Shown here: in pieces, positions 41,503 to 50,539 of the stretch
Position numbering within the stretch: the first letter of the stretch is position 1
How the letters are laid out: the number at the start of each line of letters is the position of its first letter
Assembly: GCA_963422285.2 (NCBI GenBank)
Contig: CAXXJO010000001.1
Location: 1 to 64,000, forward strand
DNA length: 64,000 bases
Direction of reading: 5' to 3'
From: VXYL01 sp963422285
GTDB taxonomy: Bacteria; Pseudomonadota; Gammaproteobacteria; Pseudomonadales; Azotimanducaceae
Made by a program: the position numbers and the translations under genes
The notes under the pieces: model-generated
Told to the model about the DNA's origin: nothing
The model's database searches: none
The model's input: the letters and a program-made list of their open reading frames with translations, nothing else

Positions 41503-42852
41503 GTGAAACTGTCCTCGACACTTCGTTCGCCGACACTGCTGGCACGCACCAATGTCGTGCTTGTCGCCAGCGCCACGGTGATTGCTCTGACGTCGATCAT
41601 CGCCTTGGTGGCATTCGTTGTTCGCCCGCTTGAAAACCAAGCCGCGGACGACGAAGCCGGCCTCGTGGTGCTGTCCGCCCAAACCTGGGTGGAGCTGCCG
41701 CCCGAAGCCCGGATTTATTTCGAGATCGAACTGTTGGAAGAGCACGATCTGGTCATCACCTCCGAAGCTCGCAACCTGCCCCTGGTCGATCCCGGAAACC
41801 GATACTTCGAGCTGCTGGAATCGAAACTCAGCGCCCGCTTGGGCGAACCCGTGCGGCTGATGGAAAGCGACGAATTGCTGTGGGTGAACGTACCCATGGG
41901 CGGCTACCTCATGCAGGTGGGCTTTTCACCGGAACGATACGACGTGCAGCCGGTCTACGTCGGCTTCGTCATCGTCGTGGTGGGTGCCGGGATCGTGGCC
42001 GCTGCGTCGGCCTACATCGTGCGTCGCGTCGCCCATCCGCTGTCGGAAGCTGCGCGAGTGGTGGAATCGTTCCGTGGCGCTGGCGGCTTCGAACCGTTGC
42101 CGGAGGAAGGGCCGGCGGAACTCGTCACTCTGGCGGCGAGCTTCAACGCCATGGCCCGGGACGTAAGCGAACTGCTGGCCAACCGCACCACCCTGCTTGC
42201 CGGCATTTCCCACGATCTGCGCACCCCGCTGACGCGCATGCGCTTCGCCCTCGAACTGCTGCCAGACGAGGTCGCCCCGGAACTGGTGGAGCGTATCGAG
42301 CGCAACCTTACCGCCATGGACGGGCTGATCTCCGACGCCCTGCGGTTTGCCCGCGGCACGGGAGAGGCCCCCCGATCCATGGACTTCCGCAACTACCTCG
42401 AAACGACGGTCGACGGCATAGACGATCATCTCGTCATCGATTGGCGCGGCCAGCCGCCGGACCGCATCGACATCGCGCCGGATTCGTTCCAGCGGGTACT
42501 CGCGAACCTCGTCAACAACGCCCAGCAGCACGGCGGCGGCGCCGAAATCGTGGCCGACTGCCGCGCTGGACTGACCGTGCATGTCATCGATCGCGGTCCC
42601 GGCATTCCTGAAAAGGATCGGCAGAAGGTGTTCCAGCCGTTCTACCGTTTGGAAACCTCGCGCAGCCGCGCTACCGGGGGCAGCGGCCTCGGCCTCGCCA
42701 TCGTGCATCAGCTTTGCCAAGCTCACGGTTGGCGCGTCGATCTCCACCATGCTCGAACCGGCGGCACCGATGCGCGCATCGAGCTGATAGGCGACCATCG
42801 GCTTCGGGCCGCCGTGGCCGATGGCGACGCTTCCCGGCCGGCAACCAGCTGA
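41503..42852 (+). CDS. EnvZ-like sensor histidine kinase
   Basis: About 449 residues from a GTG at 41503 (a TTG 10 codons earlier is possible). Two membrane helices (VVLVASATVIALTSIIALVA and VGFVIVVVGAGIVAAASAYI) enclose a periplasmic loop of about 120 residues. A HAMP linker follows, then the H-box GISHDLRTPLTRMRFALELL with His near 237, the N-box LANLVNNAQQHGGG, and G-boxes VIDRGPGIPEKD and GGSGLGLAIVHQLC. It would phosphorylate the adjacent OmpR-type regulator in response to an envelope signal. The gap 41290-41502 shows no gene. Confidence 0.9.
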   Translation: MKLSSTLRSPTLLARTNVVLVASATVIALTSIIALVAFVVRPLENQAADDEAGLVVLSAQTWVELPPEARIYFEIELLEEHDLVITSEARNLPLVDPGNRYFELLESKLSARLGEPVRLMESDELLWVNVPMGGYLMQVGFSPERYDVQPVYVGFVIVVVGAGIVAAASAYIVRRVAHPLSEAARVVESFRGAGGFEPLPEEGPAELVTLAASFNAMARDVSELLANRTTLLAGISHDLRTPLTRMRFALELLPDEVAPELVERIERNLTAMDGLISDALRFARGTGEAPRSMDFRNYLETTVDGIDDHLVIDWRGQPPDRIDIAPDSFQRVLANLVNNAQQHGGGAEIVADCRAGLTVHVIDRGPGIPEKDRQKVFQPFYRLETSRSRATGGSGLGLAIVHQLCQAHGWRVDLHHARTGGTDARIELIGDHRLRAAVADGDASRPATS

Positions 42853-42898
42853 GGCAGAAGCCTGCAACGAGGCCTCAACCCAACCGCCGCCTCGCCGA

Positions 42899-43652
42899 TC
42901 AGAATACGCGCAAGGCCCGATACTCAACGCAGCGCCGCCCGGCGTGGTGCTTGCCAACGGACACGGATCGTAGAACGTGCGGACACGCCTTGGGGCGGCG
43001 GGGGCGGGAATCGCACTGCTTGAAGACGAGGGCTCCGCCGGGGCGCATGTTGGAAACGCAGTAGAAGCGATGGTCCGGGTTCCAGGTAGGGATCGCCGCA
43101 TAGCCGCTTTCTTTGCGTGGCGCGAAGCAGTACTCCTGAAAGTCTTCCTGGGCCATCGAGGAAGCGTCGATGACGGTGAGCTGGTTCTGCACCGCGGGCC
43201 GCTCGATGGGCACCCAGATGTTGAACCCGTCGTAGTCCGGATGCGCGGCGTGAGGCCAGCGGGCTGCCGTGCCGCCTCAGCAGGTCCTATCTCGCGGCTT
43301 GGCGAGGGAGTCAGGGGATAGTCGCAATGCACATAGCGGAAGCAGTAGGCGCCGAGAAACGTCTTCGGCTGCGCACGAACGCCTCCGCGCCAGCGGCGCG
43401 ATATCGGTGGCGTAGCCCGCCCGCACCGAGGCGTCGTCGGCGTAGTCGCACACTCGGTTCGTATGCGCAGAAAGCGAGGCCGTGGGTGTCGATCTCTAGG
43501 GTGCCGTCCGCGATCAGCGGACGGGCATCGGTAATCGTCACTTCGCGCTTGGCGGTGTTCCGGTGCCGCGTCTCCTTGGAATAGATGAAGGCACGGTACG
43601 GACGCGCCTTCCATTCGTCGCTTAGATAGCGCACTGCCGCTTGGATCGTCAT
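42899..43652 (-). pseudogene. CmcJ/NvfI-like oxidoreductase, frameshifted
   Basis: The N-terminal frame (43652 to about 43440) reads YLSDEWKARPYRAFIYSKET and ADGTLEIDTHGLAFCAYEPS. A middle frame has GAYCFRYVHCDYPLT, and the C-terminal frame (from about 43215) reads PAVQNQLTVIDASSMAQEDF, HRFYCVSNMRPGGALVFKQC and the tail CVEYRALRVF. These are the ordered blocks of the CmcJ/NvfI methyltransferase-like oxidoreductase family. At least two indels interrupt it. It lies between the EnvZ-like gene and a crotonase and has no intact counterpart here. Confidence 0.65.
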
Positions 43653-43744
43653 GGAAAATCTCCGTTTGCCGCGGGACTCTACTGCAAGACCGAACGGATG
43701 GATCGTGTCAAACTTACCTGCACGCCCAATGCCAAGGAGAACTC

Positions 43745-44521
43745 TTGAGCTACCAGGAAATCCGCTGCCAGATCGATGGCCCCATGGCGCTGATCACCAT
43801 CGATCGGCCCGAAAAGCACAATGCGATCTCCCTGGACACCCTGCGCGAATTGCAGCAGGCGGTGGCGGCGGCGGCGGCGGACGATGCCGTCAAGGTCATT
43901 GCCATCACGGGTGCCGGCGGCCGCGCCTTCGCCTCCGGTTCGGACCTCTCCGAGGTGCTGAACCGGGATTTCCGCAAAGCCCTCGAGCCCATCGTCCAGG
44001 GCCTCGCCGAGCAGCTCGAACGCACCCCCAAGCCCACCATCGCCGCCATCGACGGCATCTGCATGGGCGGCGGCTTGGAGGTGGCCCTCGGCTGCGACCT
44101 GCGCATCGCCACGCCCAGCTCGCGCTTCGCCACCCCCGAGGGCAAGCTCGGCATCATTCCCGGCGGTGGCGCCACTGCCCGCCTGCCGAGGATCGTCGGC
44201 CGCGGCTGGGCCATGGAGATGATGCTGATGGGCGAGGCCATCGACGCCGAACGGGCACTCGCCATCGGCCTCGTCACGCGCTTGGTGGAGAAGGCCGAAC
44301 TGATTCCCGAAGCGCGGCGCATGGCCGACCATCTGGCGAGCTTCGCGCCGTTCGTGCCCCGCACCATGAAGGCGATGGTCCACTTCGGCATGGAGGCAAG
44401 CCTGGCCGGGGCGCTGATGCTGGAGAAGTACGCCCAAGGCGCCCTGGTGCAGACCGAGGACAAGCAGGAGGGCATCACCGCCTTCCTGGAAAAGCGCAAG
44501 CCGCAGTTCAAGGGCCGGTGA
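43745..44521 (+). CDS. Enoyl-CoA hydratase/isomerase family protein
   Basis: 258 residues from a TTG; AAGGAG seven bases upstream decides this start. It opens SYQEIRCQIDGPMALITIDR, then RPEKHNAISLDTL. The oxyanion-hole segments are GAGGRAFASGSDLSEV and IAAIDGICMGGGLEVALGCD, and KLGIIPGGGATARLPRIVGR follows, with Gly in place of the first catalytic Glu. It ends KRKPQFKGR. It is a crotonase of unknown substrate. A partial, decayed copy of its 3' half lies at 45120-45330. Confidence 0.9.
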   Translation: MSYQEIRCQIDGPMALITIDRPEKHNAISLDTLRELQQAVAAAAADDAVKVIAITGAGGRAFASGSDLSEVLNRDFRKALEPIVQGLAEQLERTPKPTIAAIDGICMGGGLEVALGCDLRIATPSSRFATPEGKLGIIPGGGATARLPRIVGRGWAMEMMLMGEAIDAERALAIGLVTRLVEKAELIPEARRMADHLASFAPFVPRTMKAMVHFGMEASLAGALMLEKYAQGALVQTEDKQEGITAFLEKRKPQFKGR

Positions 44522-44793
44522 GCCGCGTCATGCGGCCCCCGAACCCAAGCTGCGACCGCTATCGTTCAGACATGAGAGCGAACTTCACGGAACGGCAAGC
44601 TGGAAGAGCTTGACGCTCGCCCGAGCTGCGCTTCTGGCGAGCACAGTCATCGCAGGCGCACTTCAATGCTGCCTGGGAACCGATCGGGCATTGCGCCAAG
44701 GTCAAGGGAATCGATGTTCGTCCACTCCGAATTCAGCGATCTGTAGAGCTTTGTCAACGGGAGATTGTGTAGCAAAATCCGCAACAGGAAGGA

Positions 44794-44964
44794 TCACGAA
44801 GTCTGGTGCCGGTCGAGGCGTCCCCGAACATCGAGTTCCGTTTTTCTCGGCTCGCGGTTCTTGCTCGCAAGCCTGACCGGGGCCGACAGCACTTGCCGGA
44901 GTGCTTCCTCGAAGTCGGACATCGGTACCTCCAGCTTCGGTTCGATGCCAATCTTTTCGTCCAT
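44794..44964 (-). CDS. 56-residue hypothetical protein
   Basis: An ATG at 44964 reads MDEKIGIEPKLEVPMSDFEE followed by ALRQVLSAPVRLASKNR and ends RLDRHQTS. A second start at MSDFEEALRQ is possible. The sequence has normal composition and looks like the short conserved proteins MxDFEEALxxxLxAP found in many proteobacteria, whose function is unknown. The surrounding stretches 44522-44793 and 44965-45119 contain no gene I can support. Confidence 0.45.
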   Translation of the reverse strand: MDEKIGIEPKLEVPMSDFEEALRQVLSAPVRLASKNREPRKTELDVRGRLDRHQTS

Positions 44965-45119
44965 CCGTCAGCCTCTCTGTCCGGGAATGATGCTCTTGTG
45001 CGACTGAATCGATCTTCCTGCCGGGTGCTGGACGGCGTCTGCGATGGCTGAACGAGCGTTGCTTGCCCTCGGCCTTTGGCCGGAGTGGGTTCTACCCCCC
45101 TCCCCCCAGAAGGGTGGAA

Positions 45120-45330
45120 GATCGATGTGATGGGCGAGCCTCGACGCCGAACGAGCGCTCGCCATCGACCTCGTCACGCGCTTGGTGGAGAAGGCCCCGA
45201 ACTGATTCCCGAAGCGCGGCGCAGGCCCGACCACCTGGCGAGCTTCGCGCCGTTCGTGCCCCGCACCATGAAGGCGATGGTCCACTTCGGCATGGAGGCG
45301 AGCCGGGGCGCTGATGCTGGAGAAACATCA
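45120..45330 (+). pseudogene. Decayed duplicate of the crotonase 3' half
   Basis: The segment matches 44224-44430 of the crotonase gene (GATGGGCGAG, CACGCGCTTGGTGGAGAAGG, CGTTCGTGCCCCGCACCATG) with several substitutions and one-base indels. It encodes only a broken version of LIPEARR..DHLASFAPFVPR and lacks start and end. Confidence 0.85.
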
Positions 45331-45505
45331 TGATTAAGGATAGACAGGAATGCGTCCGACTTCGATGGAGACGACAGAAGTATCATTTTTCATTGGGTTA
45401 TAGGGGAATCGGGTCGGAAGTTGCGCCACATGGGATACGCTACCATGCGCGCTAATTTCTTTTCAGGTGTTGATAAAGGTGTTGCCCGATACTATGCTGC
45501 GCAGC

Positions 45506-46772
45506 ATGGAAAACCGACACTCCGCAAAGCGCGTCGCCAGGGTCAGGACCCACCTGACCAAGCGCACCGTCGAGGCGCTTGCCCCCGCCGACAAGTCCTG
45601 GATCGCCTGGGACGACCGCCTTACCGGCTTCGGCGTGCGCGTTCAGCCCTCGGGCACCAAGTCCTTCATCGTCAACTACCGCCCCGGCGACGGCGGGCGC
45701 AAGGCACCCAACAAGCGCGTCGTCATCGGACGCTTCGGCCGCATGGCTCCCGACGAGGCTCGGAAGAAGGCCCAGAATCTGCTCGGGCGCGTCGCCCGGG
45801 GCGAGGACCCGGCCGGCGAGCGGGCCGAAGCGCGGGGCGTACCGACGCTGGCCGAGGCATTCGAGATATACATGAAGGCCAATCCGAACCGGGCGGCCAA
45901 CACCGTCAGGCTCTACCGCCAGAACCTGCGGGTCAATCTCGGCGACTGGCTGAAGCGCCCGCTCGACAGCATCACCCGGCAGGACGTGGAGGACCGGTTC
46001 AATCTCGTCAACGCCAAGCATGGCTGGGCGGGGGCCAACCAGACGCTCTCGATGCTGCGCTCGATCTACCGCCGGCCCTGCGCCGACCACGAGAACCTGC
46101 GCAATCCCGTCGAACTGTGGCTGGCGGCCGGGGGCCGCTTCAACCGCATGCGGCGGCGGCGGATCTCGTCCCCGGCCGAGGTGCTGCCGCGCTGGCGCGC
46201 AGGCATCGAGGCGGTGGAGCTGGAACCGGCCATCCGCGACATCTTCCTGATCGGCCTCTACACCGGCATGCGCATGGGGGAGGTCGTGTCGCTGCGCTGG
46301 GAGCGGGTGGACCTTGAGCGGAGCATCCTCAGAGTCGAGGAGACCAAGACCGGGGAGCCGCTTGAGCTTCCGATCACCCGGCAGCTCGCCGCGATCTTCG
46401 AGCGTCGCCGGGCGGATGCCGACGAGCCGGACCTGGAGCCCGAGGGCTGGCTCTTTCCGGCCCCAAGGAAAGCCGCGTCGGGTCACGTCTCGCAGCTTTC
46501 GCAGTTCTATCCCGATATCACCAGAGGCCGGCGGAACCCGCTTCTGGTTTCACGGTCTGCGCAACGCCTTCATCACGGTCGCCGAGCGCGAACTGATGCT
46601 GCCGCGCTCGCTGACCAAACGGCTGGTCAACCACGCCCGGCCGTCCGACGTGACCGAGGGCTACGCCGCCGACTGGACGGTCGAGCAGCTTCGCGAACCG
46701 GCCCAGCGTGTCGCGGACAGGATCGACGAGTTGATGAATGTGAAGGTCCATACAAACCGCGCGGCGGCGTAG
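45506..46772 (+). pseudogene. Tyrosine recombinase (integrase), one frameshift
   Basis: The N-terminal arm-binding region reads LTKRTVEALAPADKSWIAWD and DRLTGFGVRVQPSGTKSFIV, as in DUF4102-type integrases of islands. The catalytic domain has the first Arg in GLYTGMRMGEVVSLRW, and then a shift near 46525 moves HGLRNAFITVAERE (HxxR) and GYAADWTVEQLREP (Tyr) into another frame ending at 46772. It is the likely integrase of the downstream accessory island. No tRNA gene or attachment repeat is visible beside it. Confidence 0.85.
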
Positions 46773-46817
46773 AGCGATCACCGCGGGCAGCGCGTCGATC
46801 ACGGTCGACTGGTCAGC

Positions 46818-47045
46818 TTGAACAGTGAGCATGACATCATGCGCCAACTGGTGCACGATGTACCAAAGCTCGGCAATGCAGCGCTTGGCGGTAACGCCGA
46901 ATTTGAGGACCATGACGGCATGATCCGCCCAATCAAATCGCCTCGTCGCGGATCGTTCGTCGCTCGATGCGCGAATTTCTCGGACTGCAAGAACGCAATG
47001 GCACTACCCGGGTCGAAAGCCGCAGAGGTTCCCGGAGACACGTGA
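46818..47045 (+). CDS. Small ORF directly before the methyltransferase
   Basis: 75 codons from a TTG, starting NSEHDIMRQLVHDVPKLGNA and ending one base before the methyltransferase ATG. No helix-turn-helix is visible, so it is not an obvious controller of the restriction system. An opposing frame (46518-46913) is equally open. Kept as a weak candidate only. Confidence 0.25.
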   Translation: MNSEHDIMRQLVHDVPKLGNAALGGNAEFEDHDGMIRPIKSPRRGSFVARCANFSDCKNAMALPGSKAAEVPGDT

Positions 47046-47046
47046 G

Positions 47047-48804
47047 ATGACCGAAGCCCTGCGCAACCCGTCGCCGCTGGCCAGTCAAGTCTCCTTGCCC
47101 GGTTTCTGTCCCGTGCAGGATGCACTCGGACGTCTGTCGCAGGCCGGCGCGAAAGCGCGAGGCGCGATCTACACACGTCGGGAGGTCGTCGAGTTCATCC
47201 TCGACCTCGTAGGCTACACCGTCGATCGACCGCTATACGACCTGTCCCTTCTGGAACCGTCCTTCGGCGACGGTGACTTCCTCCTCGTCACCGTCGAGCG
47301 GCTTATCGAAGCGTGGCGGCGTCAGAGAGAACCCGTTCCGACACAGGGCTTGGCGTCATGCATCCGTGCCGTCGAACTCCATCGAAGCACTTTCGAATCG
47401 ACCCGCGCCAAGCTGCTTCGGCAGCTTTGCGAAGCGGGGATCGATCACGAGGACGCAACGGCGCTCGCAAGCCAATGGCTTGTTCATAGCGATTTTCTGC
47501 TGGCCGAACTATCGTCCGAGTTTGCGTTCGTGGTCGGCAATCCTCCGTATGTTCGTCAGGAGCTCATTCCCAATGCGCTTGTTGTCGAATATCGGGCGCG
47601 ATACACGACCATCTTCGATCGGGCCGACCTCTACATTCCCTTCATAGAACGTTCGGTGAAGCAGCTTTCAGCCGAGGGAAAAGTTGGCATCATATGCGCA
47701 GACAGGTGGATCAAGAACCGCTATGGCGGACCGTTGAGGCAACTCCTGTCGGAGCAATTTCATCTCCACGTCTACGTGGATATGGTCGGTACGCCCGCCT
47801 TCCATTCGGAGGTTATCGCCTATCCGGCAATATTCGTGATCGGGCGAGGGAGGGCCGGATCGACGCGCGTCGCTCGCCGTCCCGAGATCAGCGGAGAGGC
47901 ATTGACCTCGCTCGCCCGCCAACTTGTGGACCGCGAGAAGCCTGCACCGGGCGGACCCGTCGCGGAACTGCCCAATATCGCCGATGGCGCACAGCCATGG
48001 ATACTGGAGTCCTCCGACCGGCTGGAAATCGTTCGGCGACTGGAACGGGACCTCCCCTGCATCGAGGAAGCGGGATGCAGGGTTGGCATCGGAGTCGCTA
48101 CGGGAGCCGACGGAGCGTTCATCGGCCGATATGACGAGCTCGATGTCGAAGACGATCGCAAGCTGCCGCTTGCGACGACGCGCGACATCTTGTCGGGAGA
48201 AGTCCGGTGGCGAGGACTGGGGGTCGTCAATCCGTTTGCTGAGGGAGGCGGACTCGTCGACCTCGCACACTACCCGCGATTGAAGCGGTATCTGGAGGAT
48301 AGAAAAGATGAAATCGCCAAGCGCCATGTTGCCCGGAAGGCGCCTGCCAGCTGGTACCGCACCATCGATCGCATCTACCCCACGCTCGCCGCTACACCCA
48401 AGCTCCTGATTCCGGATATCAAGGGAGAAGCCCACGTGGTCTACGAAGAGGGCCGCCTGTATCCGCACCACAATCTGTATTTCGTGACTTCACGCGATTG
48501 GGACCTTCGTGCTCTTCGGGCCGTCCTGCTTTCCGGGATCGCCAAACTGTTCATCGGCACCTATTCGACGCGAATGCGGGGCGGCTACCTGCGGTTCCAA
48601 GCGCAGTATCTGCGGAGGATTCGCCTCCCCCGCTGGTCATGTGTCCCACGCGATACGGCGACCTCCCTTATCGACGCCTCCACCTCGGGAGACGTTAACG
48701 CCTGCAATCAACTCGTCTTCGAGCTGTATAACCTGAATTCCGAAGAGCGTGCCGTCCTCAGAAGCCACGCTGCCGGACGCTGGCTGTTGGGAGGGACGGA
48801 GTGA
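47047..48804 (+). CDS. N6-adenine DNA methyltransferase of a type II R-M system (Eco57I-like domain)
   Basis: 585 residues. The SAM-binding region includes GAIYTRREVVEFILDLVGY and LLEPSFGDGDFLLVTVERL (motif I), and the catalytic NPPY is in FAFVVGNPPYVRQELIP near residue 170. RADLYIPFIERSVKQLSAEG and VGIICADRWIKNRYGG are later family blocks. The C-terminal half should recognise the target. It overlaps the endonuclease gene by four bases and is in the same orientation, a standard type II pair; by its partner the target is probably CTCGAG. Confidence 0.9.
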   Translation: MTEALRNPSPLASQVSLPGFCPVQDALGRLSQAGAKARGAIYTRREVVEFILDLVGYTVDRPLYDLSLLEPSFGDGDFLLVTVERLIEAWRRQREPVPTQGLASCIRAVELHRSTFESTRAKLLRQLCEAGIDHEDATALASQWLVHSDFLLAELSSEFAFVVGNPPYVRQELIPNALVVEYRARYTTIFDRADLYIPFIERSVKQLSAEGKVGIICADRWIKNRYGGPLRQLLSEQFHLHVYVDMVGTPAFHSEVIAYPAIFVIGRGRAGSTRVARRPEISGEALTSLARQLVDREKPAPGGPVAELPNIADGAQPWILESSDRLEIVRRLERDLPCIEEAGCRVGIGVATGADGAFIGRYDELDVEDDRKLPLATTRDILSGEVRWRGLGVVNPFAEGGGLVDLAHYPRLKRYLEDRKDEIAKRHVARKAPASWYRTIDRIYPTLAATPKLLIPDIKGEAHVVYEEGRLYPHHNLYFVTSRDWDLRALRAVLLSGIAKLFIGTYSTRMRGGYLRFQAQYLRRIRLPRWSCVPRDTATSLIDASTSGDVNACNQLVFELYNLNSEERAVLRSHAAGRWLLGGTE

Positions 48805-49454
48805 CGATCGACTTGCTCGATTACGAACAGAGGGCTCGCGCGGCGGTGCAGGCCTTTTGGGCAACCCGTCAGACAGCGCGTCAAAGGCAGATCGTGTCCG
48901 GCAAGGCCGACCAGGGCGAACGCGCGGGCGTGACTGCCGGAAAGAACATGGACGGCTTTATCGGCCTTGTCAGCGATCTGGTCAGGGCCAATGGACTTGC
49001 CCACGCGAACATCCACCGCAAACGGCGCGTCGTAACGCTGCCGGGCTTCTTTCGGCCCACAAAGCTTTGGGATGTCGTTGTTATCGATGGAGGCCGGCTG
49101 ATCGCGGCACTGGAGTTCAAGAGCCAAGTTGGTCCGTCATTCGGCAACAACTTCAACAACCGGACGGAGGAAGCGATCGGTTCGGCGCACGATCTTTGGA
49201 CGGCCTATCGCGAAGAGGCCTTCGGCGAACAGCCCCGACCGTTCGTTGGCTGGCTGATCCTGGTCGAGGATGCTGAAGGTTCCCGCAGGCCGATCGGCGA
49301 CGCTTCTCCGCATTTTCCGATCTTCCGTGAATTCAGGGGTGCATCCTACGCGGACCGTTACAATATCCTGTGCCGCAAGCTTGTGCAGGAACGGCTTTAT
49401 TCGGCGGCGTCGGTGCTGATGTCACCACGTTCGGCTTCCGATGGCGGTGCATAG
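48801..49454 (+). CDS. PaeR7I/XhoI-family type II restriction endonuclease
   Basis: 217 residues beginning MTIDLLDYEQRARAAVQAFW. The core GKNMDGFIGLVSDLVRANGL, then FRPTKLWDVVVIDGGRLIAA and LEFKSQVGPSFGNNFNNRTE, carries the D...ExK catalytic triad and the strongly conserved family block. FVGWLILVEDAEGSRRP follows. PaeR7I and XhoI cut C^TCGAG, so the same site is predicted. The gene is intact and overlaps its methyltransferase, suggesting a working system. Confidence 0.9.
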   Translation: MTIDLLDYEQRARAAVQAFWATRQTARQRQIVSGKADQGERAGVTAGKNMDGFIGLVSDLVRANGLAHANIHRKRRVVTLPGFFRPTKLWDVVVIDGGRLIAALEFKSQVGPSFGNNFNNRTEEAIGSAHDLWTAYREEAFGEQPRPFVGWLILVEDAEGSRRPIGDASPHFPIFREFRGASYADRYNILCRKLVQERLYSAASVLMSPRSASDGGA

Positions 49455-49605
49455 ACCGAATTGAGCGAGTTGACCGGCTTGAGGACTTTCGTAACGGGAT
49501 TGGCTGGGCACGTCGTGACCGAAGGAGCTCGCGTCCGTCGATAGAGCGTTCGCTCGTTGTCCACGGCCCAAGGGCTCGGCGTCCTGAGCGGTTCCGAAAA
49601 AGGCT

Positions 49606-50105
49606 TTAAGTAGTGCAGGCGAACAAGCCGCCGCCCTTGTGCGCGGTTCGCCCGATGGCCAGCGGCCCGGTTTGCGCTGCCGCGAAGACGAGCCGCAGCC
49701 GACCCGACAGCCCACCGCGCGGCCCGCGCCGCGCCGCAAGGATTTCCACGGTCTGCGGCGCCGGCCAGCCGATACGGAGGAGTTCGGCCTGGACATCGAC
49801 CTTCAGCGCCTCTTCGTCAGTAAGCCGACGACGATGACGGGTGACGTAGTAGTCCGTGACGCTTTGCCAGACCCGCGCCGAAGAAAATAGCGGCTCGGTG
49901 TCCGCATCGAGCATCGAAGGAACGAGAACCAATCGGGCCGCCTTGCCCGCACGCAGCACTTCCGTGCCTTCCAACGCCTTCGCGGTATGACGGTGTTCGG
50001 CGGCGATGTCACGCCAGCGCACGCCGCCGAGCTGCAAATGGTTTGGCGGGATGTTGAGGATGCACCGTCGCGGAGGATCCGTGACGACAGCGATATGGCG
50101 GTGTT
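49606..50105 (-). pseudogene. Remnant of Csb2 (Cas5-Cas6 fusion) of type I-G CRISPR
   Basis: The minus-strand frame from a TAA near 50105 reads RRCILNIPPNHLQLGGVRWR, RVWQSVTDYYVTRHRRRLTD and RGPRGGLSGRLRLVFAAAQ, ending GPLAIGRTAHKGGGLFACTT. The WxSVTxY..RH and terminal GPLxxG..xHxGxGLF blocks are what I know from the GSU0054/Csb2 family, whose C-terminal part is the Cas6-like processing domain. Only the C-terminal ~165 residues remain; the N-terminal Cas5-like half is missing. No other cas gene or repeat array is visible nearby. Confidence 0.6.
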
Positions 50106-50539
50106 AGCCACCGCCGACCGGATGGCCTCTATAGCCCGGTCCGATTGCTACCGGCTGGAGCGACAGTTGCCGGGCGGGATTTGTCTCCCCTGAGGAATGG
50201 CGCATTTCCACGGCGCGCTGAACCCCTTCCTTCCCTCGCACGTTAGACCCGCGTCTCGTGACCATCGCCCGGTCATCCCCGGAGCTGCGCAAATGTCTCC
50301 GATAGGCCTGTTCGGGAGATCGGCTATCACAGCGAACTTTCATCCTGTCGCCGTCGGCAAGTGCATCGCATCGCCCATGCCCAGCCGTCTCCCGCATTCC
50401 CGGCAGCCCGGATCCTTGCGCGGAACCACCTTCTGCGCCGTGTCCCTCAGGAAACATCCAGGGCGGATGTGTTCTTTGAGCATTCGCGCTGTCTGACAAA
50501 GAGTTGACGGCGATACTGAACTTCCCCGCCACGATTCGA

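Noticed and set aside
45331..45505. tRNA gene or attL site upstream of the integrase
   Set aside because: No cloverleaf-like sequence or repeat matching the other end of the island was found.
46818..47045. Controller (C) protein of the restriction system
   Set aside because: No helix-turn-helix can be seen and the coding potential is weak.
49606..50539. CRISPR array next to the Csb2 remnant
   Set aside because: No regularly spaced repeat was seen on reading 49455-50560.
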